From: Candidatus Uabimicrobium amorphum
Lineage (GTDB): Bacteria > Planctomycetota > Uabimicrobiia > Uabimicrobiales > Uabimicrobiaceae
Length of the DNA stretch: 64,000 nt
Reading direction: 5' to 3'
Assembly: GCF_009002475.1 (NCBI RefSeq)
Contig: NZ_AP019860.1
Location: 8,429,547 to 8,493,546, forward strand
Positions 1-7,743 of this stretch are shown here, piece after piece. The notes below the pieces were generated by a model that worked only from the letters and a program-made list of their open reading frames with translations, did no database searches and was not told the DNA's origin. Position 1 is the first letter of the stretch. The number at the start of each line of letters is the position of its first letter. A program made the translations under genes and the position numbers.

Positions 1-2
1 TT

Positions 3-440
3 TCGGTACGTAGCCGCAATTGCTTGAACAAAATGAAAATCAAAACTTTAGGTGATTTGATCAAGAAAAGCGAAGCAGAACTACTATCTTATAAAAACTT
101 CGGTGAAACCTCTCTTGCAGAAATAAAAGAAATTTTGGGCAAAAAAGGTTTGTCTCTCGGTATGGAATCCGATAAATTTTTGGAGCCAAAGAAAAAAGAC
201 ATCAAACCTTTCGCTCTCATTAAAGATAATAAAGACGAATCGCTACTATCAAAGACCATCGCCACACTGGAACTGTCCGTTCGTAGCCGCAAGTGTTTGT
301 CAAAAGTAGGTGTCAAAAGTATTGGTGACTTGATCAATCATACAGAACAAGACCTACTAGGATGCAAAAACTTTGGACAAACTTCTATGCAAGAAATAAA
401 AAAGAAGTTAAATGACATGGGACTTGCTTTAAAAACCTAG
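3..440 (+). CDS. Tandem RNA polymerase alpha-CTD-like protein (5' truncated by window edge)
   Basis: The gene has no start in the window: the reading frame is open back to base 3, and the first residues (SVRSRNCL) match the start of the second unit (SVRSRKCL), so the protein continues upstream. Two copies of the alpha-CTD helix-hairpin-helix unit are visible, each with a VRSR..CL helix, a (T/S)(L/I)GDLI segment, a KNFG(E/Q)TS turn and a final G(L/M)xL. They are joined by a lysine-rich linker of about 40 residues. In RNA polymerase this fold binds UP-element DNA and activators. No polymerase alpha N-terminal domain is visible, so this is more likely a separate multi-CTD protein than rpoA, though the missing 5' part could change that. 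An internal TTG at 24 is not needed as a start. The call of the domain is firm; the role is unknown. Confidence 0.8.
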   Translation, partial: SVRSRNCLNKMKIKTLGDLIKKSEAELLSYKNFGETSLAEIKEILGKKGLSLGMESDKFLEPKKKDIKPFALIKDNKDESLLSKTIATLELSVRSRKCLSKVGVKSIGDLINHTEQDLLGCKNFGQTSMQEIKKKLNDMGLALKT

Positions 441-738
441 ATCATTATGTGGTGCCCGAGATTCACGCCCGCGGCGTTTATGACATAAAACCAAGCACAA
501 ATGCTCTAAAATAAAAGCTTACAACACCGTGTTGTATAGAACTACAAAATCAAACCCGGCTGTCATCCCTGCGAAAGCAGGGATTCAGCGTCTACAAGTC
601 AACTTTACATTGCTGGTTTCCCACTTACGTGGGAATAACATAGATTTATAAATCTTTATTGAGAAGAGTTTACTTCTAAAACCAACGGCTCCAACGATTC
701 TAATTAACTGTCGTCAATAACAATATTGAGAGAATACA
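441..738. repeat. Intergenic region with two REP-like hairpins
   Basis: This gene-free stretch holds two strong palindromes. Bases 565-584 form an 8-bp stem (ATCCCTGC) closed by a GAAA tetraloop. Bases 618-635 form a 7-bp stem (TTCCCAC/GTGGGAA) with loop TTAC. The pair resembles the REP/dyad elements with a GAAA-capped CCCTGC-type stem that are dispersed in many bacterial genomes. They lie between two same-strand genes and could also act as transcript-end structures, but neither is followed by a clear T-run. Confidence 0.6.
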
Positions 739-1857
739 TTGAAACAAAAAATTTTAGTTGTTTTCGGTACACGCCCAGAAGCAATCAAGATGATCCCTGT
801 TATAAAAGCTCTACAGAAAAGAAACAGTAAAATTTATATTTGCGTCACAGGACAACATCGCGAGATGTTAGATCAAGTTCTACAGTTTTTCGACATCCAA
901 CCTGACTTTGATCTCAATGTAATGTCTCCCAACCAAGACCTTTCCACACTCACCAGTAAAATTATTCTCCAATTAAAAGATATTATCAGCAAAATAAAAC
1001 CGCACTGGGTTGTTGTACAAGGAGACACAACCACAACATTTTGCGCAGCCCTTTCTGCTTTCTACCACAAAATACCAGTAGCGCATATTGAAGCGGGTTT
1101 AAGAACGGGAGATCCCTACAAGCCGTGGCCAGAGGAAGTCAACCGCAAATTGGTCACACACATTGCTAAAATACACTTTGCCCCGACAAACGAAGCCAAA
1201 AGCCATCTAATAAAGGAGGGAGTGAATCAAGAAAGTATACATGTCACTGGCAACACTTCGATTGATGCGTTACTAGATTCTGTTAAGGTGGTAGAGAAAA
1301 TGCCCAAAAAGTTTGCCACAAAATACCAATTGAATACACAAAAGAAAATTATCCTGGTGACGGGGCATCGTCGCGAAAACTTTGGTAAGGGCTTAGAAGA
1401 AATATGCGAGGCGTTAAAAAGTATCGCTTTGAAATACGATGGTGTGCACATCATCTACCCGGTACACCCCAATCCAAATGTGCAAAAAACAGTAAACGAT
1501 ATCTTAGCAAATCAATCGCGTATTCAATTAATAGAACCTCTATCGTATCCACAATTTGTGTACCTCATGACGAAATCGTATTTCATCATCACCGATTCGG
1601 GAGGAATTCAAGAAGAGGCGCCTTCACTAAATAAACCAGTACTGGTAACAAGAGAATCTACAGAAAGGCAAGAAGTGGTAAATTGTGGAGCGGCATACCT
1701 TGTAGGAACGAGCAAAGAAAAAATCATGGAAAAAGTAGGTAATTTACTGGAAGACAAAAAAATGTATGACGCGATGTCCACAGTAAGTAACCCATATGGC
1801 GACGGAAATGCCGCCGAAAAAATAGCGAATATTCTCTTACAAATCAGAGTCTATTAA
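739..1857 (+). CDS. wecB: UDP-N-acetylglucosamine 2-epimerase (non-hydrolysing)
   Basis: This enzyme interconverts UDP-GlcNAc and UDP-ManNAc in the cytoplasm, supplying ManNAc or ManNAcA for surface polysaccharide. At 372 residues it is the usual family length. The N-terminal GTRPEAIKM motif, the VQGDTTTTF segment, the HIEAGLRTGDPYKPWPEE motif and the late DSGGIQEEAP...KPVLVTRESTERQE region are all present, so the active site looks intact. The start is TTG at 739, preceded by a purine-rich TTGAGAGAA; no closer ATG fits the conserved N-terminus. Its stop overlaps the stop of the convergent glycosyltransferase by 4 bp. The neighbours are glycosyltransferases and polytopic membrane glycan proteins. 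Confidence 0.93.
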   Translation: MKQKILVVFGTRPEAIKMIPVIKALQKRNSKIYICVTGQHREMLDQVLQFFDIQPDFDLNVMSPNQDLSTLTSKIILQLKDIISKIKPHWVVVQGDTTTTFCAALSAFYHKIPVAHIEAGLRTGDPYKPWPEEVNRKLVTHIAKIHFAPTNEAKSHLIKEGVNQESIHVTGNTSIDALLDSVKVVEKMPKKFATKYQLNTQKKIILVTGHRRENFGKGLEEICEALKSIALKYDGVHIIYPVHPNPNVQKTVNDILANQSRIQLIEPLSYPQFVYLMTKSYFIITDSGGIQEEAPSLNKPVLVTRESTERQEVVNCGAAYLVGTSKEKIMEKVGNLLEDKKMYDAMSTVSNPYGDGNAAEKIANILLQIRVY

Positions 1858-2591
1858 CGATTTTTTAAATTCCGCCACATAACCTCCAGGGTTTCAAATA
1901 TTGTTTTGAAAATCTTCAGTTTAGAGGCACTTGGTTTGCGATCATATCGCAAATCTAGCGCAACCTCTCTCATCTTTGCCCCTTGTTTTCTTAGGTGCAA
2001 CAAGATCTCCACCATACAAGAAAAACCTTGTTGTGACACAAACTCCCCATTGTACTTATCGATAAGCTCTTTCAAGGAAGAACAACGGTAGGCTCGATAA
2101 CCACATGTAAAATCCCGCACATTTTTTGTCGGAAACAACACGCAAAATAAGAACGAGGCGGTGTTGCTCAAAACTTTCCTATAGAACGGAACACCGGATA
2201 TACGACTTCCAGCAACATAGCGACTCGCAATGATGACATCAAAACCTTCTTCAATATGTGTCAACATCTGTGGAATAAGTTGCGGAGGATGGGTAAAGTC
2301 TGCATCCATGGCAACAACAACGTCATCGCTATTGGCAAGACTACTTGCTTTTACCAAACCCAATTGTATTGTTTTGGCAAGTCCACAGTTTTGCGGTTGG
2401 TTCACAAGTAATATAGGTTGCCTACTAGCATAGTCTTTGGTAATATTTTCAGTGTTATCTGTACTGCCATCATTGACTACAATTATCTCATACTCCAAAT
2501 TATTTTGGCGCAAACACGAATCAATAGCCTCAAAAAGAGGAGGTAGTGCAAGTTCCTCATTGTATGCTGGTAAAACAATCCAAACTTTCAT
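1854..2591 (-). CDS. Family 2 glycosyltransferase, polyprenyl-phosphate-mannose/glucose synthase type
   Basis: A cytoplasmic or membrane-associated GT-A glycosyltransferase that probably moves a sugar from a nucleotide donor to a lipid carrier. Visible motifs are VLPAYNEE at the N-terminus, VVNDGSTDNT, and the DxD-containing DADFTHPP, in the order of DPM1-like enzymes. It has about 245 residues and no C-terminal membrane helices, unlike the longer GtrB type. ATG at 2591 is preferred over the in-frame TTG one codon earlier. This ATG overlaps the TGA stop of the upstream iscB gene (TGATG-type junction), so translation may be coupled to iscB and any leader of this gene has been replaced by the IscB element. 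Confidence 0.88.
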   Translation of the reverse strand: MKVWIVLPAYNEELALPPLFEAIDSCLRQNNLEYEIIVVNDGSTDNTENITKDYASRQPILLVNQPQNCGLAKTIQLGLVKASSLANSDDVVVAMDADFTHPPQLIPQMLTHIEEGFDVIIASRYVAGSRISGVPFYRKVLSNTASFLFCVLFPTKNVRDFTCGYRAYRCSSLKELIDKYNGEFVSQQGFSCMVEILLHLRKQGAKMREVALDLRYDRKPSASKLKIFKTIFETLEVMWRNLKNR

Positions 2592-3991
2592 CAATTTGTG
2601 GCGAGGATACCCCGACTTCTATAAGTTGGGGAGGAATCGCCACTCGGACGCGAATGCGCGAAGCATGAGCACGATGCCTTTTTCAATCTCGCATCTCCTT
2701 TCTGGAAATAAAAATATCCATCAACTTGTTGTATCAACTGACAATAACGATAAGAAATACCTTGTACTGTAGAATTATTCGTTTTGATATTGAAATATCC
2801 GTTAGATCTTACGGCAACGCGACCAACATAAACACCCTTTTTCTTACCTTTCGTCACAACGGCTTTTACGATGTCACCCGTTTGAAAGTCTTTTGCCCTT
2901 TTTTGACTTTTCGCTGTTGTACGAGGAAATCCAAATTGATCTACGCGACACATTTGCCTACTGCCCCTACCTTGAGACTGAATACCCAAAGGTATTAGGT
3001 CTTGAGAAATAGTTACATTCTCTCCACTCTCTCCTGCACAGGCAGCATCAATCCAGTGTTGTTTGTTGAATCCGTTGTGTCGACGATTTGCTTTTGTCTT
3101 TCCTCCACTTGCAAATTCTACATCCATACCAAGTTTCTTTAACTGGTTGCCGATGACGTAGCGTGTTGTGTTGATACTTGCAGCATCGCGCAGTGTTTTT
3201 TTGCTATAAGACACAATTTTCTGTAATCTTTTGTTATCTTTGCTTAGAAATTCGTGGATATCACCATTACCTTTGTTTTCGTTGCACTTACGACAACTAA
3301 TGGTCAGATTAGATACACGATTACTTCCGCCTTTACTTCGCGGATGAATGTGATCTATCTCCAATGCAACATTTTTTGCATCGCAATAGGCGCATTGATG
3401 ATTCCATTTGTAAAGTAGGTATTCGCGAATTTCGTAGCCAAACAGTGTTCCTTGTTGATACTTGACGCCTGAAATCTCAGGATTTTGTAGCTTCTGGGTA
3501 TCAAAACGATTTGTTTCTACACACAAGTTGTCAATTGGTGTATAAGTGAGTAGTTTTTTCGTCCAATTAAAGATGTTATCTACTTTTGATTTTAAAGAAG
3601 GTGCAATCCATCCTTTTTTCCTTGTACGATTACAGAATCTTGGTGGGCGATATCGTGTTTTACGATTGCGACGACTACGGCGAATTGCACGCCTTTTGCT
3701 TAGCAAATCGACTATTTTTTCGCCGCGATGCTCTAGTTCTGCTGCCCAAGTAACGATTGTACCTTTTTGAAAAAATACGACAAGAGCCATTCCCGTAATT
3801 TTGCTTCCCGGATCAAACTTGAGTTGCACCTTCTGTAAGTCTCCCTCTGTTCTTTTTTGGAGAATGATGGTAAAGGGTTCTTGTCTGTAGACACTTGCTT
3901 TTCTTTCTTTTAACAATTGTCGTGCCCTTGCCGGAGAGCATGGCATTAGAGGTTTTCTATTTTTACTGAGTACAAACACTCTTCTTTGCAT
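2591..3991 (-). CDS. iscB: IscB RNA-guided HNH/RuvC endonuclease
   Basis: Ancestor-type relative of Cas9 carried by IS200/IS605-like elements; it uses an omega RNA to cut DNA. Domains seen in order (numbering from the TTG one codon upstream): PLMP domain with KPLMPCSPARARQLL near residue 15; RuvC-I FDPGSK with D61; arginine-rich bridge helix about 91-117; RuvC-II VETNRFD with E160; HNH domain about 200-243 with zinc cysteines C201, C204, C234, C237 and catalytic DH at 214-215; RuvC-III HWIDAA about 313-318; and a C-terminal TAM-interacting domain with GDIVKAVV, GRVAVRS and VQGIS motifs. All catalytic residues look intact. The last ~30 residues read through the element's right-end palindrome. 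No tnpA transposase lies nearby. The ATG at 3991 is preferred; the structured omega RNA lies just 5'. Confidence 0.93.
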   Translation of the reverse strand: MQRRVFVLSKNRKPLMPCSPARARQLLKERKASVYRQEPFTIILQKRTEGDLQKVQLKFDPGSKITGMALVVFFQKGTIVTWAAELEHRGEKIVDLLSKRRAIRRSRRNRKTRYRPPRFCNRTRKKGWIAPSLKSKVDNIFNWTKKLLTYTPIDNLCVETNRFDTQKLQNPEISGVKYQQGTLFGYEIREYLLYKWNHQCAYCDAKNVALEIDHIHPRSKGGSNRVSNLTISCRKCNENKGNGDIHEFLSKDNKRLQKIVSYSKKTLRDAASINTTRYVIGNQLKKLGMDVEFASGGKTKANRRHNGFNKQHWIDAACAGESGENVTISQDLIPLGIQSQGRGSRQMCRVDQFGFPRTTAKSQKRAKDFQTGDIVKAVVTKGKKKGVYVGRVAVRSNGYFNIKTNNSTVQGISYRYCQLIQQVDGYFYFQKGDARLKKASCSCFAHSRPSGDSSPTYRSRGILATN

Positions 3992-4286
3992 CAAAGCTAT
4001 CTTTCTTTGTAAAGTACCAAATTACTTTGGTTTCTCGGTTTAGAACCGGTAAAGGTCTCCTCGCTAATGTTATGAAACGGTTTTGTATGTTAGTAGCACT
4101 GGCTTAACCCACTACACCTGTTTAACTACTAACCGTAGAGTCTGGAGCTGGAGAAGCACCCCAGAGTACCTATATTTTCGTTTCTAACGCTTACCAAATT
4201 TGTTACACTTGATACAAGCTGGTCAACAACTGAGCTTACAAGCTCCCACTTCAAGTACCGTTTGGTACTAAGTAGGGGTAGTTGAC
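2600..4286 (-). mobile_element. IscB (ISC) element without transposase
   Basis: The unit runs from the omega-RNA end at about 4286 to a right-end palindrome at 2610-2631 (CCCCGACTT, loop CTAT, AAGTTGGGG, one G-T pair). A subterminal GCGAGGA at 2601-2607 is the reverse complement of TCCTCGC at 4058-4064 in the omega RNA, suggesting paired end signals. It carries only iscB and its RNA, so any movement would need a TnpA in trans. It sits between divergent surface-glycan genes. The exact left and right ends are inferred, not demonstrated. Confidence 0.7.
2610..2631 (-). repeat. Right-end palindrome of the IscB element
   Basis: A 9-bp stem with 4-nt loop sits inside the 3' end of the iscB reading frame. 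IS200/IS605-type elements carry such subterminal imperfect palindromes as transposase recognition sites. It could also attenuate transcription into the glycosyltransferase gene, although no T-run follows. Confidence 0.65.
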
Positions 4287-4302
4287 AATAATCCTTAACT
4301 TT
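4031..4302 (-). ncRNA. IscB omega RNA (HEARO-type) with putative 16-nt guide
   Basis: The region 5' of iscB folds as expected for the HEARO/omega RNA. On the minus strand the scaffold begins GTCAAC at 4286, pairing with GTTGAC at 4227-4222. This long hairpin encloses a GTACC/GGTAC stem and the perfect GAGCTT-GT-AAGCTC hairpin. Then come a TCTGG/CCAGA stem, a long-range GTTAGTAG/CTACTAAC pairing, and the conserved-looking GCGAGGAGACCTTTACCGG segment with a CGGTT/AACCG hairpin at 4048-4036. In this family the guide is the roughly 16 nt immediately 5' of the scaffold, here 4302-4287 on the minus strand (aaagttaaggattatt), which is flanking host DNA. The 3' boundary is approximate. Identification is from recalled family features, not from a covariance search. 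Confidence 0.78.
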
Positions 4303-4320
4303 CTAGTGTTCGGAGTAGAT

Positions 4321-6975
4321 ATGAACCTTCGTAAAAATTGGGGTTGGTTTATTGTAGCAATTTTTTCCATATTAGCAAGCTGGCACTACTTTTTTGGAAC
4401 GCCACATGTATTGGGTTTAGATTATTTTATCCACCTAACGCAAGCAGATATTGTCAAACAAGGCATTGCAGATGGTATTCCCATACCGGCCTATCATTAC
4501 CTACATGGCGCAGGAACTACTTTTATTCGTTACCAAGGTATGCTCATTGCACAATTAATGGGTTGGTGCTGCTTTGTAATACAGCTTTTTATCGATATAC
4601 CTGACACCGCTGTCATCATACTCGTGGGAAGACTTTTTGGTCTACTTCTCAATCTAGGCGCAGGCTTGTCATTTTACTGGGCAGCCAAAAAAATTATAGA
4701 TGTTTACGGCCAAGAAAAAATACGCTGTACTCCAAGTATCGCAGTAGTTGCTGCTTGTGCATACATATTTGGCTGGTCGCGATGGGGAGTTCTTTTACAT
4801 GTGGGTTCACTACAAAGAGCAGGCGCTTTAATACTGTTTCCGATTACATTTGCGGTATTTCTGACACTACTACATCGCCCCCTCAAGAAAAACGAACAAG
4901 TGATTATGGCCATATCGACATCGCTATGCATTATGTGCCATCCAGGAAGCTTCATATATCTAATTATATTATGTATCATCTACTTTATCGCTTCTCTTAT
5001 AACCCAACCAAGTGAAGTACTTCAGTGGCAAAAACTCCGCACGATCATTTTGCCAGCGATTATTTCGTTCTGTTTGGCAGCATGGTTTATATTTCCCATG
5101 GTACTGGAAAAAGAATACTATGGTATGATGCGTCGCCAACAGCAAACGCAACATCAAGTATCGTGGGGAGAAGTGTTACCTACCAAATATGCCTTGGAGT
5201 TCGTCAACCGCGAAAATTGGTTTTCTAATTTGAGCGCAGATCCTGATAACAACGGATCTTTTCTCGGAAGTTTCGGTGGAGTAAATTCGGCCTACTTTGG
5301 TATCATTGCGATGTGCATTGCTCTTTTTGGATTTTTCATTTCCAAAAACAATCCTCTCAAACACGTTGCATTAAATGTAATTCTCATGACTCTATTCGTT
5401 GCCATCATCATATTTTGGAGAGGTTTCCGACACAATATCTTTCATTTTATAGGGCACCACTTGACATTGCCATTCTATTGGCTAGAGCCACTTTATTTTT
5501 GTTTGTGCGCGTGTGTACTCATGGGAGCAATATCTATATCAGAACTATTGCTAAAAATAAAAAAAGAATACACAGTAAATATTGCCATGATTTTTTTAGC
5601 GACTATTTTGTGTTTAGATTTTTTCTCTCTGGTGACCTTTAATAAAGCCGCCGGAATGTATTTTCCACAAAACGGTCAAACAAATTCACTGGGTATATCC
5701 GGAAACGACAGTGTATTCGATGCCTACGAAATTTTAAAGGACTTACCTCATGGCAGAGTCCTCGACTTACCAAAGTTATTGTTCAACTGCAATAGGTTGT
5801 ACCATGGACATCATGACGCCCTACCCGAAGAGCCAAATACTGATTGGACAGAGGCAAAATATTATAACGAACAAGTTTTGCAAAAAGAAATTCTAGAAGC
5901 GATCCCATTTTCACTGGAATACGGCAATCGTGGGCCACTTACAATAAAATATATACATTCGGATACAAAAGGATTGTCTGATTCGAATTATATTTGGGAA
6001 TCGAAAAAAGATTGGCAGGGAGCTGCCCACTTAGATATAGGGGTGCCTTTACCACCAGGAAAATTTAAATGCTGGATTGTACTACCAACAATGATTTCCC
6101 CACAAACCACAATAGAAACCTTTTACCAAAACGCATCTGTAGGCAAACTACAAGCAAGTACAAAAGGATACCACTACTATATAGTGGTGCCCATAGAAAA
6201 AAAAGACCTCAACGCTTCGACAGCCCAAATTAAAATCAAAATAGAGAAAGATACAAAAACAAGCAAAGTTGTTATTGGTGTGATAAAACCATTCATTGCC
6301 TATGCAGGTAACTCTCTCGCACATCGTTTATCGATTTTGAATGTCGCGTATGTAGTGCTCAACCGAAAGCATTTTAGAGCGGCAACAGGACAACTAGCAA
6401 ATTCAAAAGCCATTCGCAAAATACACCAATCGCGAAAGTCGGTTTTGTACAAAAATACCTTAAGTTCACCGGTGATCGTTCCTAGAAAGGTCATGCAAAT
6501 AAAATCGGATAAACCGTGGGAGTTATTTCATAAAATATCACATCATCCAAACTTCAATCCCCACCAAGTCAGTTTTTTATATGGCGCCAATGGAGTCGAA
6601 GATGTGGTGACGGCAAAGAATTGGCAAGAAAAATTAGTGCCTTTATTTTTAAGTAATGCGCTACATCCAAAAGTGGACTGCCAAATAACGTATGACAGCT
6701 TACAGAGCATCACCTATGAAATAGAATCAAAACAAAACCAGTTCTTTTTTCCCTCTTTGCGTTACCACCCCAATCTTGTCGCTTTGGTAAATGATAAACC
6801 CGTAAAGAAGTATTTAGCACAGGCCGGAATGATCGCAATAAAAATACCCACAGGAAAATGCAAAATAACCATTCACTATCAACACCCTTGGTACGACACA
6901 TTGGGAAAATGGATTTCACTACTCACCATTTTATTATTGTTTATATACGCCATACACAAAATTCGCCACAAATGA
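4321..6975 (+). CDS. Large polytopic membrane protein, YfhO/GT-C-like
   Basis: An 884-residue integral membrane protein. The N-terminal half carries about ten hydrophobic segments separated by short loops; then comes a soluble region of roughly 400 residues, and a final membrane helix near the C-terminus (WISLLTILLLFIYAI). The layout, including a late beta-rich segment with G.IAIKIPTGKCKI just before the last helix, recalls YfhO-like membrane proteins and GT-C lipid-linked sugar transferases. No signature proves a substrate. The ATG at 4321 is chosen over an upstream in-frame TTG at 4282 because GGAG lies 5 bases before it and because 4282 falls within the omega-RNA hairpin. The gene is next to wecB and glycosyltransferases, so a role in surface glycan assembly is likely. 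Confidence 0.72.
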   Translation: MNLRKNWGWFIVAIFSILASWHYFFGTPHVLGLDYFIHLTQADIVKQGIADGIPIPAYHYLHGAGTTFIRYQGMLIAQLMGWCCFVIQLFIDIPDTAVIILVGRLFGLLLNLGAGLSFYWAAKKIIDVYGQEKIRCTPSIAVVAACAYIFGWSRWGVLLHVGSLQRAGALILFPITFAVFLTLLHRPLKKNEQVIMAISTSLCIMCHPGSFIYLIILCIIYFIASLITQPSEVLQWQKLRTIILPAIISFCLAAWFIFPMVLEKEYYGMMRRQQQTQHQVSWGEVLPTKYALEFVNRENWFSNLSADPDNNGSFLGSFGGVNSAYFGIIAMCIALFGFFISKNNPLKHVALNVILMTLFVAIIIFWRGFRHNIFHFIGHHLTLPFYWLEPLYFCLCACVLMGAISISELLLKIKKEYTVNIAMIFLATILCLDFFSLVTFNKAAGMYFPQNGQTNSLGISGNDSVFDAYEILKDLPHGRVLDLPKLLFNCNRLYHGHHDALPEEPNTDWTEAKYYNEQVLQKEILEAIPFSLEYGNRGPLTIKYIHSDTKGLSDSNYIWESKKDWQGAAHLDIGVPLPPGKFKCWIVLPTMISPQTTIETFYQNASVGKLQASTKGYHYYIVVPIEKKDLNASTAQIKIKIEKDTKTSKVVIGVIKPFIAYAGNSLAHRLSILNVAYVVLNRKHFRAATGQLANSKAIRKIHQSRKSVLYKNTLSSPVIVPRKVMQIKSDKPWELFHKISHHPNFNPHQVSFLYGANGVEDVVTAKNWQEKLVPLFLSNALHPKVDCQITYDSLQSITYEIESKQNQFFFPSLRYHPNLVALVNDKPVKKYLAQAGMIAIKIPTGKCKITIHYQHPWYDTLGKWISLLTILLLFIYAIHKIRHK

Positions 6976-7094
6976 GAAAAATGTAGTTTTCCACTTATCA
7001 TAAATGTTATCACAACAATGATTTACTAAATATATCTGAACTTACAATTTCATATACAAAACGATTATCGCAATGCTTTACAAAGGACTCTTTT

Positions 7095-7529
7095 ATGAAA
7101 AACTTTCTTTATCTGCTACTCGTTTTATCTTCGCTACTTATGGCAGAAGATAAACAAAAAACACCAGAGAATAAGCAACCGGTGGACATTATTGGAATTT
7201 GGGACCAATACATTTATTACAACAAAGAAGGAAAAACGGCGTATCATTATGCGGGTACTTTCCAACTTACGAAAGTCAAAGGAAAATACCAAATGAAGCA
7301 AGTGGGTACTAAACTACCAGAGCTTATTAATTCTCAAGGAGTCACAGAAATTAAGTTTGATGGCAAGGAGTGGACTTTTTACTCCGATTGGGGACGCTAT
7401 GGTGTGGGATTTTTTAAATTAAAGATGAAGAAGCGTAACGAATTTGAAGGCTACTCTTATGCGACAGATAGCAAACGTAAACCAACATATAAACTCAGTC
7501 CAAATAGATGGATTCGTCACGAATTGTAG
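7095..7529 (+). CDS. Small secreted protein of unknown function
   Basis: I do not recognise the family. The 144-residue product starts with a typical Sec signal peptide (about 17 residues, ending LLMA before EDKQK). The mature part is rich in aromatic and charged residues, with repeated short beta-like stretches (WDQYIYY, YAGTFQLTK, EWTFYSDWG, GVGFFKLK), suggesting a small lipocalin-like or beta-barrel fold; this is a guess. It has its own gap upstream (about 120 AT-rich bases) and downstream, so it is probably monocistronic. Confidence 0.7.
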   Translation: MKNFLYLLLVLSSLLMAEDKQKTPENKQPVDIIGIWDQYIYYNKEGKTAYHYAGTFQLTKVKGKYQMKQVGTKLPELINSQGVTEIKFDGKEWTFYSDWGRYGVGFFKLKMKKRNEFEGYSYATDSKRKPTYKLSPNRWIRHEL

Positions 7530-7541
7530 GCATAAAAAAAA

Positions 7542-7569
7542 CTCTAATAAGTATCTTTACTTATTAGAG
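7542..7569. terminator. Strong hairpin downstream of 7095-7529
   Basis: A perfect 12-bp stem (CTCTAATAAGTA) with loop TCTT. On the plus strand seven A residues precede the hairpin and no T-run follows. On the minus strand the hairpin is followed by seven T residues, so as an intrinsic terminator it is oriented against leftward transcription. Confidence 0.6.
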
Positions 7570-7665
7570 CATAGGGGAGGTCAGAGTTTATTTTCACTAA
7601 TACTATACAACGGAATAACGACCTTGTCAACTATTTTTAAAATATTTTTCCATTTTATTTTCTAT

Positions 7666-7695
7666 TCGTACAAAATCCTCTTTATTTTGTATAAT
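7666..7695 (+). promoter_or_regulatory. Candidate promoter for the 7744-11291 operon
   Basis: A perfect TATAAT -10 box lies at 7690-7695, 48 bases before the ATG at 7744. A weak -35-like TTCGTA sits 18 bases upstream. Only the -10 is convincing. Confidence 0.4.
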
Positions 7696-7743
7696 CGCGC
7701 AAGGTAAATTTTGCAACGACACATTTTATACATCAGGTAGATC

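Noticed and set aside
564..635. The two REP-like hairpins considered as a CRISPR repeat or a riboswitch for wecB.
   Set aside because: Only two unlike hairpins, no spacers, and no known riboswitch pattern; they fit dispersed REP-type repeats better.
4282..4320. Upstream in-frame TTG start of the large membrane protein.
   Set aside because: It falls in the omega-RNA first hairpin and has no ribosome-binding site, whereas ATG 4321 has GGAG at proper spacing.
7444..7707. An 87-codon frame overlapping the end of the small secreted protein gene.
   Set aside because: It overlaps a better frame, crosses the terminator-like hairpin and the candidate promoter, and has low-complexity Phe/Tyr/Ile-rich content typical of translated AT-rich DNA.
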